Of a stretch of DNA of 64,000 nucleotides, positions 11,226 through 19,030 are shown piece after piece. Position 1 is the stretch's first letter; each line of letters begins with the position of its first letter. The notes beneath the pieces are model-generated. The model did not search any database, was not told where the DNA came from, and worked only from the letters and a program-made list of their open reading frames with translations. The stretch is from Shimia aestuarii (lineage in GTDB: Bacteria; Pseudomonadota; Alphaproteobacteria; Rhodobacterales; Rhodobacteraceae), in assembly GCF_022814865.1 (NCBI RefSeq), contig NZ_JAKVRD010000001.1, positions 124,001 to 188,000 on the forward strand, read 5' to 3'. Both the position numbers and the translations under genes were made by a program.

Positions 11226-13094
11226 GTGAGACCGACTTCCCCGCCCGCGCCCGACGCGCCGCACATCCCTCTGACGCTCTTCGCGACGAGCGATGTGCAT
11301 GGTCATCTCCTGTCCTACGATTACGCGGCCGATCAACCCGCCGAAGCCCCCTCGCTCGCCCGGATTGCCACGCTTCTGACCCGCGAACGCGCGACGACAC
11401 GCAATTCGCTTTTGTTCGACAATGGCGATTTCCTGCAAGGCACGGCACTTGCCGATCTCTTCGCCGACCACCCCGTCTCCGACGAGCGCCGACACCCCGC
11501 CATCGACGCCATGAACGCGCTTGGGGTGGATGCTGCCGCGCTTGGCAACCACGAGTTCAACCTCGATCTCGAAACGCTCGCCTCGGTGCTTGCCACCGCG
11601 CAGTTTCCCCTGCTCTCTGCCAATCTGCACCCAACCGAAAGCGCCCCCGACGCGCTGCGCGGCCTGTGGCAGCCAAGCATCCTCCTCCCCCGCGACCTGA
11701 CCGATACGGATGGCGTGACACACCGCCTGACCATCGGTGTTTTCGGTGTCCTGCCGCCGCAGGTCGTGCTCTGGGATCATTCGCGGATTGGCGACGCCCT
11801 GACCTCCGAGGACATGATCGACGCCGCCACCCGCGCCATCGCCGACCTGCGCGCCCAAGGTGCAGACCTCGTGATCGGCCTTTGCCATACCGGCATCGAC
11901 ACTGCGCCCGCCCGCCCCGGCATGGAAAACGCAGGCCTTCATATCGCCGCCCTGCCCGGCCTCGACGCGATGGTCCTTGGCCATACCCACCTGCGCTTTC
12001 CCGCGCCCGACGCGCCGAACCACCCGGCCATCGACGCCACACGCGGCACCCTGCACGGGGTGCCCGCCGTCCTGCCCAACGCCGCAGGCGGCGCGCTTGG
12101 TCGCATCGACCTGCGCCTCGCCCAAAGCGACACCGGCTGGCAGGTGGTGGACGCCCAGTCGCGCGCACTCCCAACGCGTGACACGCCCGAAGACCCCGCC
12201 CTCCTCGCGCGCCTCGCGCCCGCCCATGACGAGACCCTGACCGCGATCCGTCGCCCCATCGGCACCCTCGCGCAGCCGCTGCATAGCTTTTTCGCCCCCC
12301 TGCCCGGCTGCGACGCACTGCGCCTCGTGGCCGAGGCTCAGGCCGCCTACCTCGCAACGGTCTTCCAAGACAGCCCCCTCGCCGACCTCCCTCTGATCTC
12401 CGCCGTCGCGCCGCAAAAGGCCGGAGGCCGTGGCGGGCCGGGGCACTTCACCAATGTCGCCGCCGGTCCCGTCGCCATGAGCCACGTGACCGACCTACAG
12501 TATTTCCCCAACGATCTCGCCGTCCTGCGCCTGACCGGCGCCGAGATCGCGGACTGGCTCGAGATGGCCGCAGGGTTCTTCCACCAGATCACCCCCGGCG
12601 ATGGCGACCAGCCGCTGACCGACCCGGCCATCCCGGCCTACAACTTCGATACGCTCTACGGCCTTACCTACGAGATCGACCTGACCGCCCCGGCGCGCCT
12701 TGCCGCCGATGGATCGCTCGCCGCCCCCGAAAGCCGCCGCATCCGCGCGCTCTGCCTGAATGAGGCGCCGCTCGCGCCCGACGCCGACCTCCTTCTCGCG
12801 GTCAACACCTACCGCGCGGGCGGTGGCGGCTATTTTCCCAACGCCACCCCGGCCAAAACGGTCTACGAAGACACCACCAAAATCCGTGATATCGTCGCCC
12901 GCCACATTTCCGAAACCGGCGGCGCGCCCGGTCTGTGGCCCGACCCGTGGCGCTTTACCCCGATTTCCGGCGCGGCAGGCGTGTTTGACACCGCGCCCAC
13001 GGCAGCGACCTATTTCGACGCGATCCCCGGCCTGACCGCCCTCGGCCCGACCGAGACAGGTTTCCTGCGCCTGCGCTATGATTTTCCCGCCTGA
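11226..13094 (+). CDS. 5'-nucleotidase / 2',3'-cyclic-nucleotide 2'-phosphodiesterase family protein
   Basis: A 622-residue calcineurin-like metallophosphoesterase with the full motif series: TSDVHGHL, DNGDFLQGT, LGNHEFN, GLCHTGID and GHTHLRFP. It is followed by the C-terminal 5'-nucleotidase substrate domain (GPGHFTNVAAG, LQYFPNDLAVLRLTGAEI, YRAGGGGYFPN). CpdB/UshA relatives are usually exported, but no signal peptide is visible here, so location is uncertain. The start is a GTG at 11226; no ATG occurs nearby in frame before the first motif. The end lies just ahead of the SRP RNA promoter. Confidence 0.85.
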   Translation: MRPTSPPAPDAPHIPLTLFATSDVHGHLLSYDYAADQPAEAPSLARIATLLTRERATTRNSLLFDNGDFLQGTALADLFADHPVSDERRHPAIDAMNALGVDAAALGNHEFNLDLETLASVLATAQFPLLSANLHPTESAPDALRGLWQPSILLPRDLTDTDGVTHRLTIGVFGVLPPQVVLWDHSRIGDALTSEDMIDAATRAIADLRAQGADLVIGLCHTGIDTAPARPGMENAGLHIAALPGLDAMVLGHTHLRFPAPDAPNHPAIDATRGTLHGVPAVLPNAAGGALGRIDLRLAQSDTGWQVVDAQSRALPTRDTPEDPALLARLAPAHDETLTAIRRPIGTLAQPLHSFFAPLPGCDALRLVAEAQAAYLATVFQDSPLADLPLISAVAPQKAGGRGGPGHFTNVAAGPVAMSHVTDLQYFPNDLAVLRLTGAEIADWLEMAAGFFHQITPGDGDQPLTDPAIPAYNFDTLYGLTYEIDLTAPARLAADGSLAAPESRRIRALCLNEAPLAPDADLLLAVNTYRAGGGGYFPNATPAKTVYEDTTKIRDIVARHISETGGAPGLWPDPWRFTPISGAAGVFDTAPTAATYFDAIPGLTALGPTETGFLRLRYDFPA

Positions 13095-13102
13095 CGCCCG
13101 TC

Positions 13103-13130
13103 TTGCACTCGCCGCCGACTCCCCCTATAT
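13103..13130 (+). promoter_or_regulatory. Promoter of the SRP RNA gene
   Basis: TTGCAC (13103-13108) and CTATAT (13125-13130) are separated by 16 bp and would start transcription about 7-9 bp downstream, exactly where the 5' strand of the SRP RNA helix begins. It sits 8 bp after the nucleotidase stop codon. Confidence 0.65.
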
Positions 13131-13138
13131 CGGCGCTT

Positions 13139-13232
13139 GAGGGGTTGGCGCGGGCAAGCGCCTCGCCAACCTGGTCAGGACCGGAAGGTAGCAGCCACAA
13201 CGAGCCCCGCTTGGGTCGATGTCCAACCTCTC
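13139..13232 (+). ncRNA. ffs: Signal recognition particle RNA, small (4.5S) bacterial type
   Basis: The segment contains the invariant SRP core GGTCAGGACCGGAAGGTAGC, including the GGAA tetraloop and the asymmetric internal loop bound by the Ffh M domain. The ends pair (GAGGGGTTGG with CCAACCTCTC, allowing G-U pairs), and the inner strands close a single long hairpin of about 94 nt. There is no Alu domain, as expected for Gram-negative bacteria. It works with Ffh (33173) and FtsY (46502), both in this window. The ends are estimated from the helix and could be off by a few bases. Confidence 0.95.
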
Positions 13233-13404
13233 ACCTAAGCGTAGTCCCGAAGGGAATGCGCGAAAGCCGATAGGCGGGTGTGCCCTGCGAACCCTGCCGA
13301 AAGGCCACGTCGGGTTCTGCCGCAGGCAGGTTCCGACGGCCCGATAGGCGGGTTTGCTTGCAAACCCTGCCGAAAGGGCGCCCATCTAAACACCCGGAGG
13401 ATAC
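13233..13404. repeat. Intergenic hairpin cluster with a direct repeat pair
   Basis: This gene-free stretch holds two direct copies of a hairpin unit, CGATAGGCGGGT...ACCCTGCCGAAAGG (13268-13306 and 13342-13378). Each copy can fold on itself: in the second, GGCGGGTTTG pairs with CAAACCCTGCC. Between them, at 13309-13337, is an independent imperfect hairpin of 13 pairs with a GCA loop. No open reading frame with coding character covers it. It could be a dispersed palindromic repeat, a termination or processing region for the SRP RNA, or part of a longer structured transcript. Confidence 0.7.
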
Positions 13405-13443
13405 ATGACGATTGTAGCACCCTTCCGGGCCGTCGCTGTCTAA
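13405..13443 (+). CDS. Possible 12-residue leader peptide
   Basis: A very short frame, MTIVAPFRAVAV, follows a strong ribosome binding site (GGAGG with a 4-base spacer). It lies between the hairpin cluster and rsgA. I see no run of rare or regulatory codons that would suggest attenuation. It may be a remnant or chance, and is listed only because of the good initiation signal. Confidence 0.2.
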   Translation: MTIVAPFRAVAV

Positions 13444-13532
13444 GTAGGATAGCCACCGCCCGACCGTTTTGAACCGCATTGCCGCGCCCCGCGCCGCCAT
13501 GCCGTGACTCATTTCGTATCGGGACCAATCCA

Positions 13533-14567
13533 TTGACTGAATATTCCCTGACCGACCTCGGATGGTCGGCCCCCTTCCGCGCGCAAACCACCGCCGAAGA
13601 CCTCTCCAACGTGGCCCGGATCACCTCCGTCGCCCGCGACCGCCTCTTTGCCCTCTCGCAAACCGGCCCCCAGACCCTCTTGCCCGCTTCGGATAGGACC
13701 ACCGCCGCCTATGCGGTGGGCGACTGGGTCGTGACAACACCGGACGGCACGCGCATTGCGCGGACGCTCTCCCGGCAAACCGCGCTCACCCGCCGCGCCG
13801 CAGGCACCGGTGCCGAAGCACAGCTCATCGCCGCCAATGTCGATACGCTCGGCATCGTCACCTCCTGCAATGCCGATTTTAACGAGGCGCGTCTCGAACG
13901 CTTCCTCGCATTGGCGGCAAGCGCCGGAAGTCTGCCGCTGGTCATCCTGACCAAGGCCGATCTCTGCGACGATCCCCGCGCGTTTGCGCGCCGGGCCGAA
14001 CGCCTTTCGCCGCTGGTCACGGCCCTCGCCCTCAACGCCACCGATCCGCTCGAGACCGAGATGCTTGCGCCGTGGTGCCGCACCGGGCAAACCCTCGCGC
14101 TTGTCGGCTCGTCGGGCGTCGGCAAGTCGACCCTGACCAACGCCCTGACGACCGAGGCCCTTGCCACCCAAGGCATTCGCGAAGACGACGCCAAAGGCCG
14201 CCACACGACAACATCGCGCGGCCTCTACCAAACCCGTTTTGGTGGTTGGCTCATCGACACGCCCGGCATGCGCGCCCTGCGCCTGACGGACGCCGCCGAA
14301 GGGATCGACGCCGTGTTCGACGATATCGACACGCTGGCCCGATCCTGTCGTTTCTCCGATTGTCGCCACGAGACCGAACCGGGCTGCGCCGTGCAGGACG
14401 CCATCGCCTCGGGCGCGCTCTCAGAGGATCGCTTGCACCGCTGGCAGAAACTGCGCCGCGAGGACGCCCATAATAGTGCGACCCTCCACGAGGCCCGCGC
14501 CCGCGACAAGGCGTTCGGTAAGATGGTCCGCCGGGTCATGGCCGAGAAACACAATCGCAAAGGCTGA
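13533..14567 (+). CDS. rsgA: Ribosome small-subunit biogenesis GTPase RsgA
   Basis: A 344-residue circularly permuted GTPase. The N-terminal OB-like domain (residues 1-100) is followed by the G4 motif TKAD, then the P-loop GSSGVGKS (192-199) and G3 DTPG. The C-terminal zinc site is CRFSDCRHETEPGC (C272, C277, H279, C285). RsgA checks late maturation of the 30S subunit. I chose the TTG at 13533 because homologues begin near TEYSLTDLGW; the longer frame from 13479 adds an unlikely Pro/Arg-rich leader. The gene stands alone after the hairpin region. Confidence 0.9.
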   Translation: MTEYSLTDLGWSAPFRAQTTAEDLSNVARITSVARDRLFALSQTGPQTLLPASDRTTAAYAVGDWVVTTPDGTRIARTLSRQTALTRRAAGTGAEAQLIAANVDTLGIVTSCNADFNEARLERFLALAASAGSLPLVILTKADLCDDPRAFARRAERLSPLVTALALNATDPLETEMLAPWCRTGQTLALVGSSGVGKSTLTNALTTEALATQGIREDDAKGRHTTTSRGLYQTRFGGWLIDTPGMRALRLTDAAEGIDAVFDDIDTLARSCRFSDCRHETEPGCAVQDAIASGALSEDRLHRWQKLRREDAHNSATLHEARARDKAFGKMVRRVMAEKHNRKG

Positions 14568-14589
14568 GGCACCCACGTCTCAGCCCGCG

Positions 14590-14613
14590 CCAAGGGTTTT
14601 CCAGAACCCTTGG
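14590..14613 (+). terminator. Hairpin after rsgA, possible terminator
   Basis: CCAAGGGTT and AACCCTTGG form a perfect 9-bp stem with a 6-base loop, about 22 bp after the rsgA stop. There is no T tract, so it may be a stabilising or Rho-assisted end and not a classical terminator. Confidence 0.4.
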
Positions 14614-14720
14614 CCAAGCGATTTCCAAATCGTTCCCCCCGCAAGAACACGCTGGGCAACTGTCTTGGCCTGAACTACCCTCTGCGCTGCGCCGCATGTC
14701 GTGGCGCACGCAAGCCCTCT

Positions 14721-15149
14721 ATGTCCCCGACCGGCGATGACATGACACCGTTCAAAGCCTATGCCCGCCGCCTCTTTCCTACCGCGCTCCAGACCGCCGC
14801 TTGCGCCGCAGTTTTGCATACGACCCTCGTCGCCATCTTCGCCCGCCACATCGGCCTCGAATCCCTCCATATCGCGGCCATAAGTTTCCTGTTCGTGCTG
14901 GCCCTCGCCTTGCCCGGCGGCGCTGTTCTGCTTCTGACGGTCTGGGCGCTCCGGCTCGGCCGCACCGCCGCCTTGATCCTCTTCCTGGTGACGATTGAGG
15001 CTCTTGCCATCGCGCTCGAGATGTATGGCTTTGACATCGGCCTCGAGGATGTGTCTTGGCAATATGGCTTGATTACCCTGCCCTCTGCTGTCGTCGCATG
15101 GCATGGCTCGGTCTATCAGGTCGCGAAACACGCTGGTGCGAAAGGTTAA
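14721..15149 (+). CDS. Membrane protein of unknown function
   Basis: A 142-residue protein with four hydrophobic segments (ALQTAACAAVLHTTLVAIFA, AAISFLFVLALALPGGAVLL, AALILFLVTIEALAIALEM, LITLPSAVVAWHGSVYQVA), so a likely four-helix inner-membrane protein. I recognise no family. The ATG at 14721 is one choice and 14742 (MTPFKAYARR) is equally good; the open frame extends upstream to 14610 without membrane character. The stop codon lies inside a GTTAAC that begins the repeat element at 15144. Confidence 0.55.
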   Translation: MSPTGDDMTPFKAYARRLFPTALQTAACAAVLHTTLVAIFARHIGLESLHIAAISFLFVLALALPGGAVLLLTVWALRLGRTAALILFLVTIEALAIALEMYGFDIGLEDVSWQYGLITLPSAVVAWHGSVYQVAKHAGAKG

Positions 15150-15234
15150 CGAAAACCGCGCTGCCCCATTTCACACGGACGCAATACCGACGTAATACCG
15201 ACGCGATACAGATACGAATTTTTCACGTTAACCC
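15144..15234. repeat. Tandem-repeat element with GTTAAC boundaries, copy 1
   Basis: Between two convergent genes lies a run of a roughly 12-bp unit, GCAATACCGACGT / GTAATACCGACGC / GCGATAC (15178-15208). It is bordered by GGTTAACG (15145-15152) on one side and CGTTAACCC (15226-15234) on the other. The same arrangement, with the same unit and an identical CGTTAACCC, occurs at 54843-54943. It does not encode anything recognisable. Confidence 0.7.
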
Positions 15235-15713
15235 AATGTGTTAGAGGCCCAATCCGCCTGCGCCTCCGTCTCCACTGCGCAAGGCCGCACGGCCCGTAAA
15301 CGCGCCAGCGCCGCCTCCGGTTCCTCTCCCATCTCAACGAGGAGCCGCATCACCGCCATCCCCGACCGCCCGCACCCGCCAAAGCAATGCACAAGGACGC
15401 CGCCGCCCTGCGCCAGAACCGCCCTCGCGCGGCCTGCACTCTCCGGCCAAAGACAGGCCGTTCGCCCCATTGGCGCACCAAAGTCTCGGATCGGCAGGTG
15501 AATGCGCCCGATCCCTGCCATGGCAAGGTCATCTGCGAACCCCGCCGCGCCGACGCGGCCAAGTTCCGGCGTCTCGGTCATACTCAGGACAAGGCGCGGC
15601 CCCCACGCAAGGATCTCTTTGAAATCACTTGCATAATCTCCGAACCGCCCCGGCGCGGGACAGATGCCGATCCGCCCCGATCCGGCCTCAAGCGCCGCGA
15701 TCGCAAAGCTCAT
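15228..15713 (-). CDS. Cysteine-based protein tyrosine/dual-specificity phosphatase-like protein
   Basis: A 161-residue protein with the HC-X5-R phosphatase loop HCFGGCGRSG (nucleophile C110, phosphate-binding R116) and a plausible general acid D77 in PIRDFGAP, as in atypical dual-specificity phosphatases of the cyclin-dependent kinase inhibitor 3 type. Such enzymes dephosphorylate proteins or small phosphoesters; the substrate is unknown. No kinase gene is nearby. It converges on the membrane protein gene across the tandem-repeat element. Confidence 0.8.
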   Translation of the reverse strand: MSFAIAALEAGSGRIGICPAPGRFGDYASDFKEILAWGPRLVLSMTETPELGRVGAAGFADDLAMAGIGRIHLPIRDFGAPMGRTACLWPESAGRARAVLAQGGGVLVHCFGGCGRSGMAVMRLLVEMGEEPEAALARLRAVRPCAVETEAQADWASNTLG

Positions 15714-15887
15714 CGCTGCGCCCGCGTGGCGCGTCGCGCTTGGCTGACCCGCATGATCTGTCTCCTCGTTCTAGCCCTATGTTCATAGCGCGAATGCCAC
15801 CGTCACACCAAGACCCATGCGGCGTTTCATCCCGTGACAGGCCCGGGCCTGCCCGATACGGTCGCGCGATCATCCGGAGGAGACCCC

Positions 15888-16802
15888 ATGACCCGCATTC
15901 TGACCGCGCTCGCCGCCCTTCTGGCTCTCGCGCTGCCCGCCACTGCCGACCCGTTGCAAGTCACCGAGGTCGCGCCCGACACCTACGCCATCGTCGGCCC
16001 CAAGGAGCAACGCAACCCGGAAAACCTTGGAAACAATGCCACTTTCGGCCTCGTCGTCACCTCCGAAGGCGCCATCCTCATCGACGCAGGCGGCAGCTAC
16101 AAAGGCGCCGAGGCCCTGCATACCGCCATCAAATCCGTCACCGACAAAGAGGTGGTCCACGTTATCAACACCGGGGGTCAGGACCACCGCTGGATCGGCA
16201 ACAGCTATTGGCAAGACCAAGGCGCCACGATCATCGCTTCCGAGGATGCCATCGCCGATCAGAAGGCCCGCGCCTCGATGCAGCAAACCATGCTCTCGGC
16301 GCTCCTGAAGGATGCGTTGGCGGGCACCAAACCCGCCCATGCCAATGTGACGTTTGAGACGGAATACGACCTGACCCTCGGCGGGCGCAGCCTCGAAATC
16401 CGCCACCCCGGCGCCGCTCATACCCCCGGCGAAAGCTATGTCTGGCTACCCGAAAGCGGCGTCATGTTCACTGGCGACCTCGTCTATGTCGAGCGCATCC
16501 TCGGCGTGATGGACTTCTCTTCCTCCCGCGAATGGATCGAGAGCTTCGAGGCCATGGCAGACCATGATCCCGAGGTGATCGTCCCCGGCCACGGCCCCGC
16601 CACCGATCTTGCCACGGCGACGCGCGATACCTATGACTATCTCGTCAACCTGCGCACCCAGATGGCCGAGCATATCGACAACGGCGGCGACATCCTTGGC
16701 GCTGTCGAAGTGGACCAATCCGCCTTCGCATATCTCGAGCAATTCGACCAACTCGCCCGCCGCAATGCCCAGGAAGTGTTTTCTCAGATGGAATGGGAGT
16801 GA
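15888..16802 (+). CDS. Secreted MBL-fold (SoxH-like) protein with altered metal motif
   Basis: A 304-residue metallo-beta-lactamase-fold protein with a clear signal peptide (MTRILTALAALLALALPATA, cleavage before DPLQ), hence periplasmic. The usual HxHxDH motif reads TGGQDH (residues 95-100): both histidines of the first metal pair are missing but D99 and H100 remain. H178 (AAHTPGES), D197 (FTGDLVY) and H235 (VPGHGP) are present. It may bind only one metal or have a non-hydrolytic role. The ATG at 15888 has a GGAGG site; the frame opens earlier at 15834. Confidence 0.82.
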   Translation: MTRILTALAALLALALPATADPLQVTEVAPDTYAIVGPKEQRNPENLGNNATFGLVVTSEGAILIDAGGSYKGAEALHTAIKSVTDKEVVHVINTGGQDHRWIGNSYWQDQGATIIASEDAIADQKARASMQQTMLSALLKDALAGTKPAHANVTFETEYDLTLGGRSLEIRHPGAAHTPGESYVWLPESGVMFTGDLVYVERILGVMDFSSSREWIESFEAMADHDPEVIVPGHGPATDLATATRDTYDYLVNLRTQMAEHIDNGGDILGAVEVDQSAFAYLEQFDQLARRNAQEVFSQMEWE

Positions 16803-16822
16803 TTTCCTTCTAGGATGACCCC

Positions 16823-17188
16823 ATGAGCGACAAAACCGAAGACGCCGCCGAAACCCGGACCCGCTGGGCCGAAGACCGCACCATCATGGCCAATGAACGC
16901 ACCTTCTCAGCTTGGATGGGCACTGGGCTCGGCGCGGTAGGTGTCGCCGTTGGTCTCAAGGCGGTGTTCGGCGAGTTTGACCCCACCTGGGCGGCCAAGG
17001 CGGTGGCCTCGCTTTTCCTATTGGTGGCTCTTGTGATCTTCTGGTCGGCCCGCCGGCAGGCCTGCCGCACCCTGCGACGCTTACAGGACGAGGACTCCGA
17101 ACCCATGCCCACCCGCGGCTTTACCCGCCTCGCCACTCTGATGAGCCTCGCCACCCTCGGAACAGGTGCCATATTATGGGCGCTCTGA
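16823..17188 (+). CDS. DUF202 (YidH family) membrane protein
   Basis: A 121-residue protein with the DUF202 signature near its start (RTIMANERTFSAWM) and three transmembrane segments (GTGLGAVGVAVGLKAVFG, AKAVASLFLLVALVIFWSA and LATLMSLATLGTGAILWAL). YidH-type proteins are small inner-membrane proteins of unknown function. The gene follows the MBL-fold gene by 20 bp on the same strand and precedes dnaX by about 67 bp. Confidence 0.85.
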   Translation: MSDKTEDAAETRTRWAEDRTIMANERTFSAWMGTGLGAVGVAVGLKAVFGEFDPTWAAKAVASLFLLVALVIFWSARRQACRTLRRLQDEDSEPMPTRGFTRLATLMSLATLGTGAILWAL

Positions 17189-17255
17189 GGTGGACCTTGG
17201 CCTCTCCTGACCGTAACCTCTGACTGTTCTGCCGATTCCTGTGCAAAGGCTCTCC

Positions 17256-19013
17256 ATGACCGACACCCCCGAGAAAGGCTATCAGGTTCTCGCCCGCAAA
17301 TACCGCCCCGAGACCTTCGCCGATCTCGTCGGGCAGGACGCCATGGTGCGCACACTGAAAAACGCCTTCGAGGCCGACCGCATCGCGCAGGCCTTCATCA
17401 TGACGGGCATCCGCGGCACCGGCAAAACCACGACCGCGCGCATCATCGCCAAGGGGATGAACTGTATCGGCCCCGATGGTGAGGGCGGCCCCACAACCGA
17501 GCCTTGCGGACAATGCGAACACTGCACTGCCATCATGGAAGGCCGCCATGTCGACGTGATGGAGATGGACGCCGCCTCGCGCACGGGTGTTGGTGATATC
17601 CGCGAGATCATCGACTCGGTCCACTACCGCGCCGCGTCTGCGCGCTACAAGATTTACATCATCGACGAGGTGCACATGCTCTCGACCTCGGCCTTCAACG
17701 CTCTGTTGAAGACGCTCGAGGAACCGCCCGCGCATGTGAAGTTCATCTTCGCCACAACCGAGATTCGCAAGGTGCCGGTGACGGTCCTGTCGCGCTGTCA
17801 GCGGTTCGACCTGCGCCGTATCGAGCCCGAGGATCAGATCGCCCTCCTGCGCAAGATCGCGACCGCCGAAAGCGCCGAAATCACGGACGACGCCCTCGCC
17901 CTCATCACCCGCGCCGCCGAAGGCTCGGCCCGCGATGCGACCTCGCTTCTCGATCAGGCGATTTCCCACGGCGCGGGCGAGACGACCGCCGATCAGGTGC
18001 GCGCCATGCTGGGCCTCGCCGACCGGGGGCGCGTGCTTGATCTCTTCGACATGATCCTGCGCGGCGACACCGCTGCCGCCCTTGGCGAGCTCTCCGGGCA
18101 ATATGCAGACGGGGCCGATCCCATGGCCGTGCTGCGCGACCTCGCCGAGATCACCCATTGGATCAGCGTTGTGAAGGTGACGCCCGACGCCGCCGACGAT
18201 CCCACGATAAGCCCCTATGAGCGCACCCGCGGCGCCGAGATGGCCGAGAAACTGCCGATGCGCGTCCTGACCCGCATGTGGCAGATGCTCCTCAAGGCGC
18301 TCGAAGAGGTCGCCGCCGCGCCCAACGCCATGATGGCCGCAGAGATGGCCGTCATCCGTCTGACCCACGTCGCTGACCTACCGAGTCCCGAGGACCTCGT
18401 GCGCAAGCTTCAGGACATGCCCGTTCCGCCCCCCATGCCGCCGTCCGGTGGCCCGGGCGGTGGTGGCGCCGCACCCTCCGGCGGCGGCGGTGGCGCGACG
18501 GCCTATGGCACGTCGCGGACCTCTGGCGCCTCAGGTGGCCCGGTCACAGCACTGGCACAGGACGCCGAACATGCGCTCGCCCGCTACGCGACCTTCGACC
18601 ACGTGCTCGAACTGATCCGCGACAACCGCGACGCCAAGCTCCTGATGGATGTCGAAGCCGACCTGCGCCTCGTCTCCTACCGTCCCGGCCGGATCGAGTT
18701 TCAACCGACCGACAACGCCCCTTCCGACCTCGCCCAACGTCTCGGCGCGCGGCTGCAGCACTGGACCGGCAACCGCTGGGCCGTCAGCATCGCCAATGCG
18801 GGCGGCGGCGAGACCATCGTCGAAAAGCGCAACGCCGCCCAGAACGCCCTCGAACAGGAGGCCCGCGCCCATCCGATGGTGCAGGCCGTCCTGAGCGCCT
18901 TTCCAAAGGCCAAGATCACCGATATCAAGACCCGAAAGGAGATCACCGCTCAGGCCGAAGCCGAGGCGCTTCCCGAGGTCGAAGACGAATGGGATCCGTT
19001 CGAGGAGGAGTGA
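17256..19013 (+). CDS. dnaX: DNA polymerase III subunit gamma/tau
   Basis: A 585-residue clamp-loader ATPase. The AAA+ domain has Walker A GIRGTGKT (residues 51-58), a zinc-binding Cys cluster (CGQCEHC and an upstream Cys), Walker B with DEVHML and sensor SRC. A Pro/Gly-rich linker (PPMPPSGGPGGGG) leads to the tau-specific C-terminal domain that contacts the polymerase. I saw no A-rich slippery site like the E. coli one, so a separate gamma product by frameshift is not indicated. The ATG at 17256 gives the family start; a GTG lies 5 codons upstream. Confidence 0.95.
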   Translation: MTDTPEKGYQVLARKYRPETFADLVGQDAMVRTLKNAFEADRIAQAFIMTGIRGTGKTTTARIIAKGMNCIGPDGEGGPTTEPCGQCEHCTAIMEGRHVDVMEMDAASRTGVGDIREIIDSVHYRAASARYKIYIIDEVHMLSTSAFNALLKTLEEPPAHVKFIFATTEIRKVPVTVLSRCQRFDLRRIEPEDQIALLRKIATAESAEITDDALALITRAAEGSARDATSLLDQAISHGAGETTADQVRAMLGLADRGRVLDLFDMILRGDTAAALGELSGQYADGADPMAVLRDLAEITHWISVVKVTPDAADDPTISPYERTRGAEMAEKLPMRVLTRMWQMLLKALEEVAAAPNAMMAAEMAVIRLTHVADLPSPEDLVRKLQDMPVPPPMPPSGGPGGGGAAPSGGGGGATAYGTSRTSGASGGPVTALAQDAEHALARYATFDHVLELIRDNRDAKLLMDVEADLRLVSYRPGRIEFQPTDNAPSDLAQRLGARLQHWTGNRWAVSIANAGGGETIVEKRNAAQNALEQEARAHPMVQAVLSAFPKAKITDIKTRKEITAQAEAEALPEVEDEWDPFEEE

Positions 19014-19030
19014 GCCCAAAGACTCTGCCC

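Noticed and set aside
11205-12485. Minus-strand frame of 426 codons opposite the nucleotidase gene
   Set aside because: The opposite strand holds all phosphoesterase motifs; this frame is Gly/Val/Arg repetitive with no motif.
17121-18368. Minus-strand frame of 415 codons opposite dnaX
   Set aside because: dnaX is certain on the plus strand, and the antisense protein has no recognisable domain.
18420-18510. Possible dnaX frameshift site in the Gly/Pro-rich linker
   Set aside because: No A-rich slippery heptamer with a downstream hairpin was found; the GC-rich run is explained by Gly and Pro codons.
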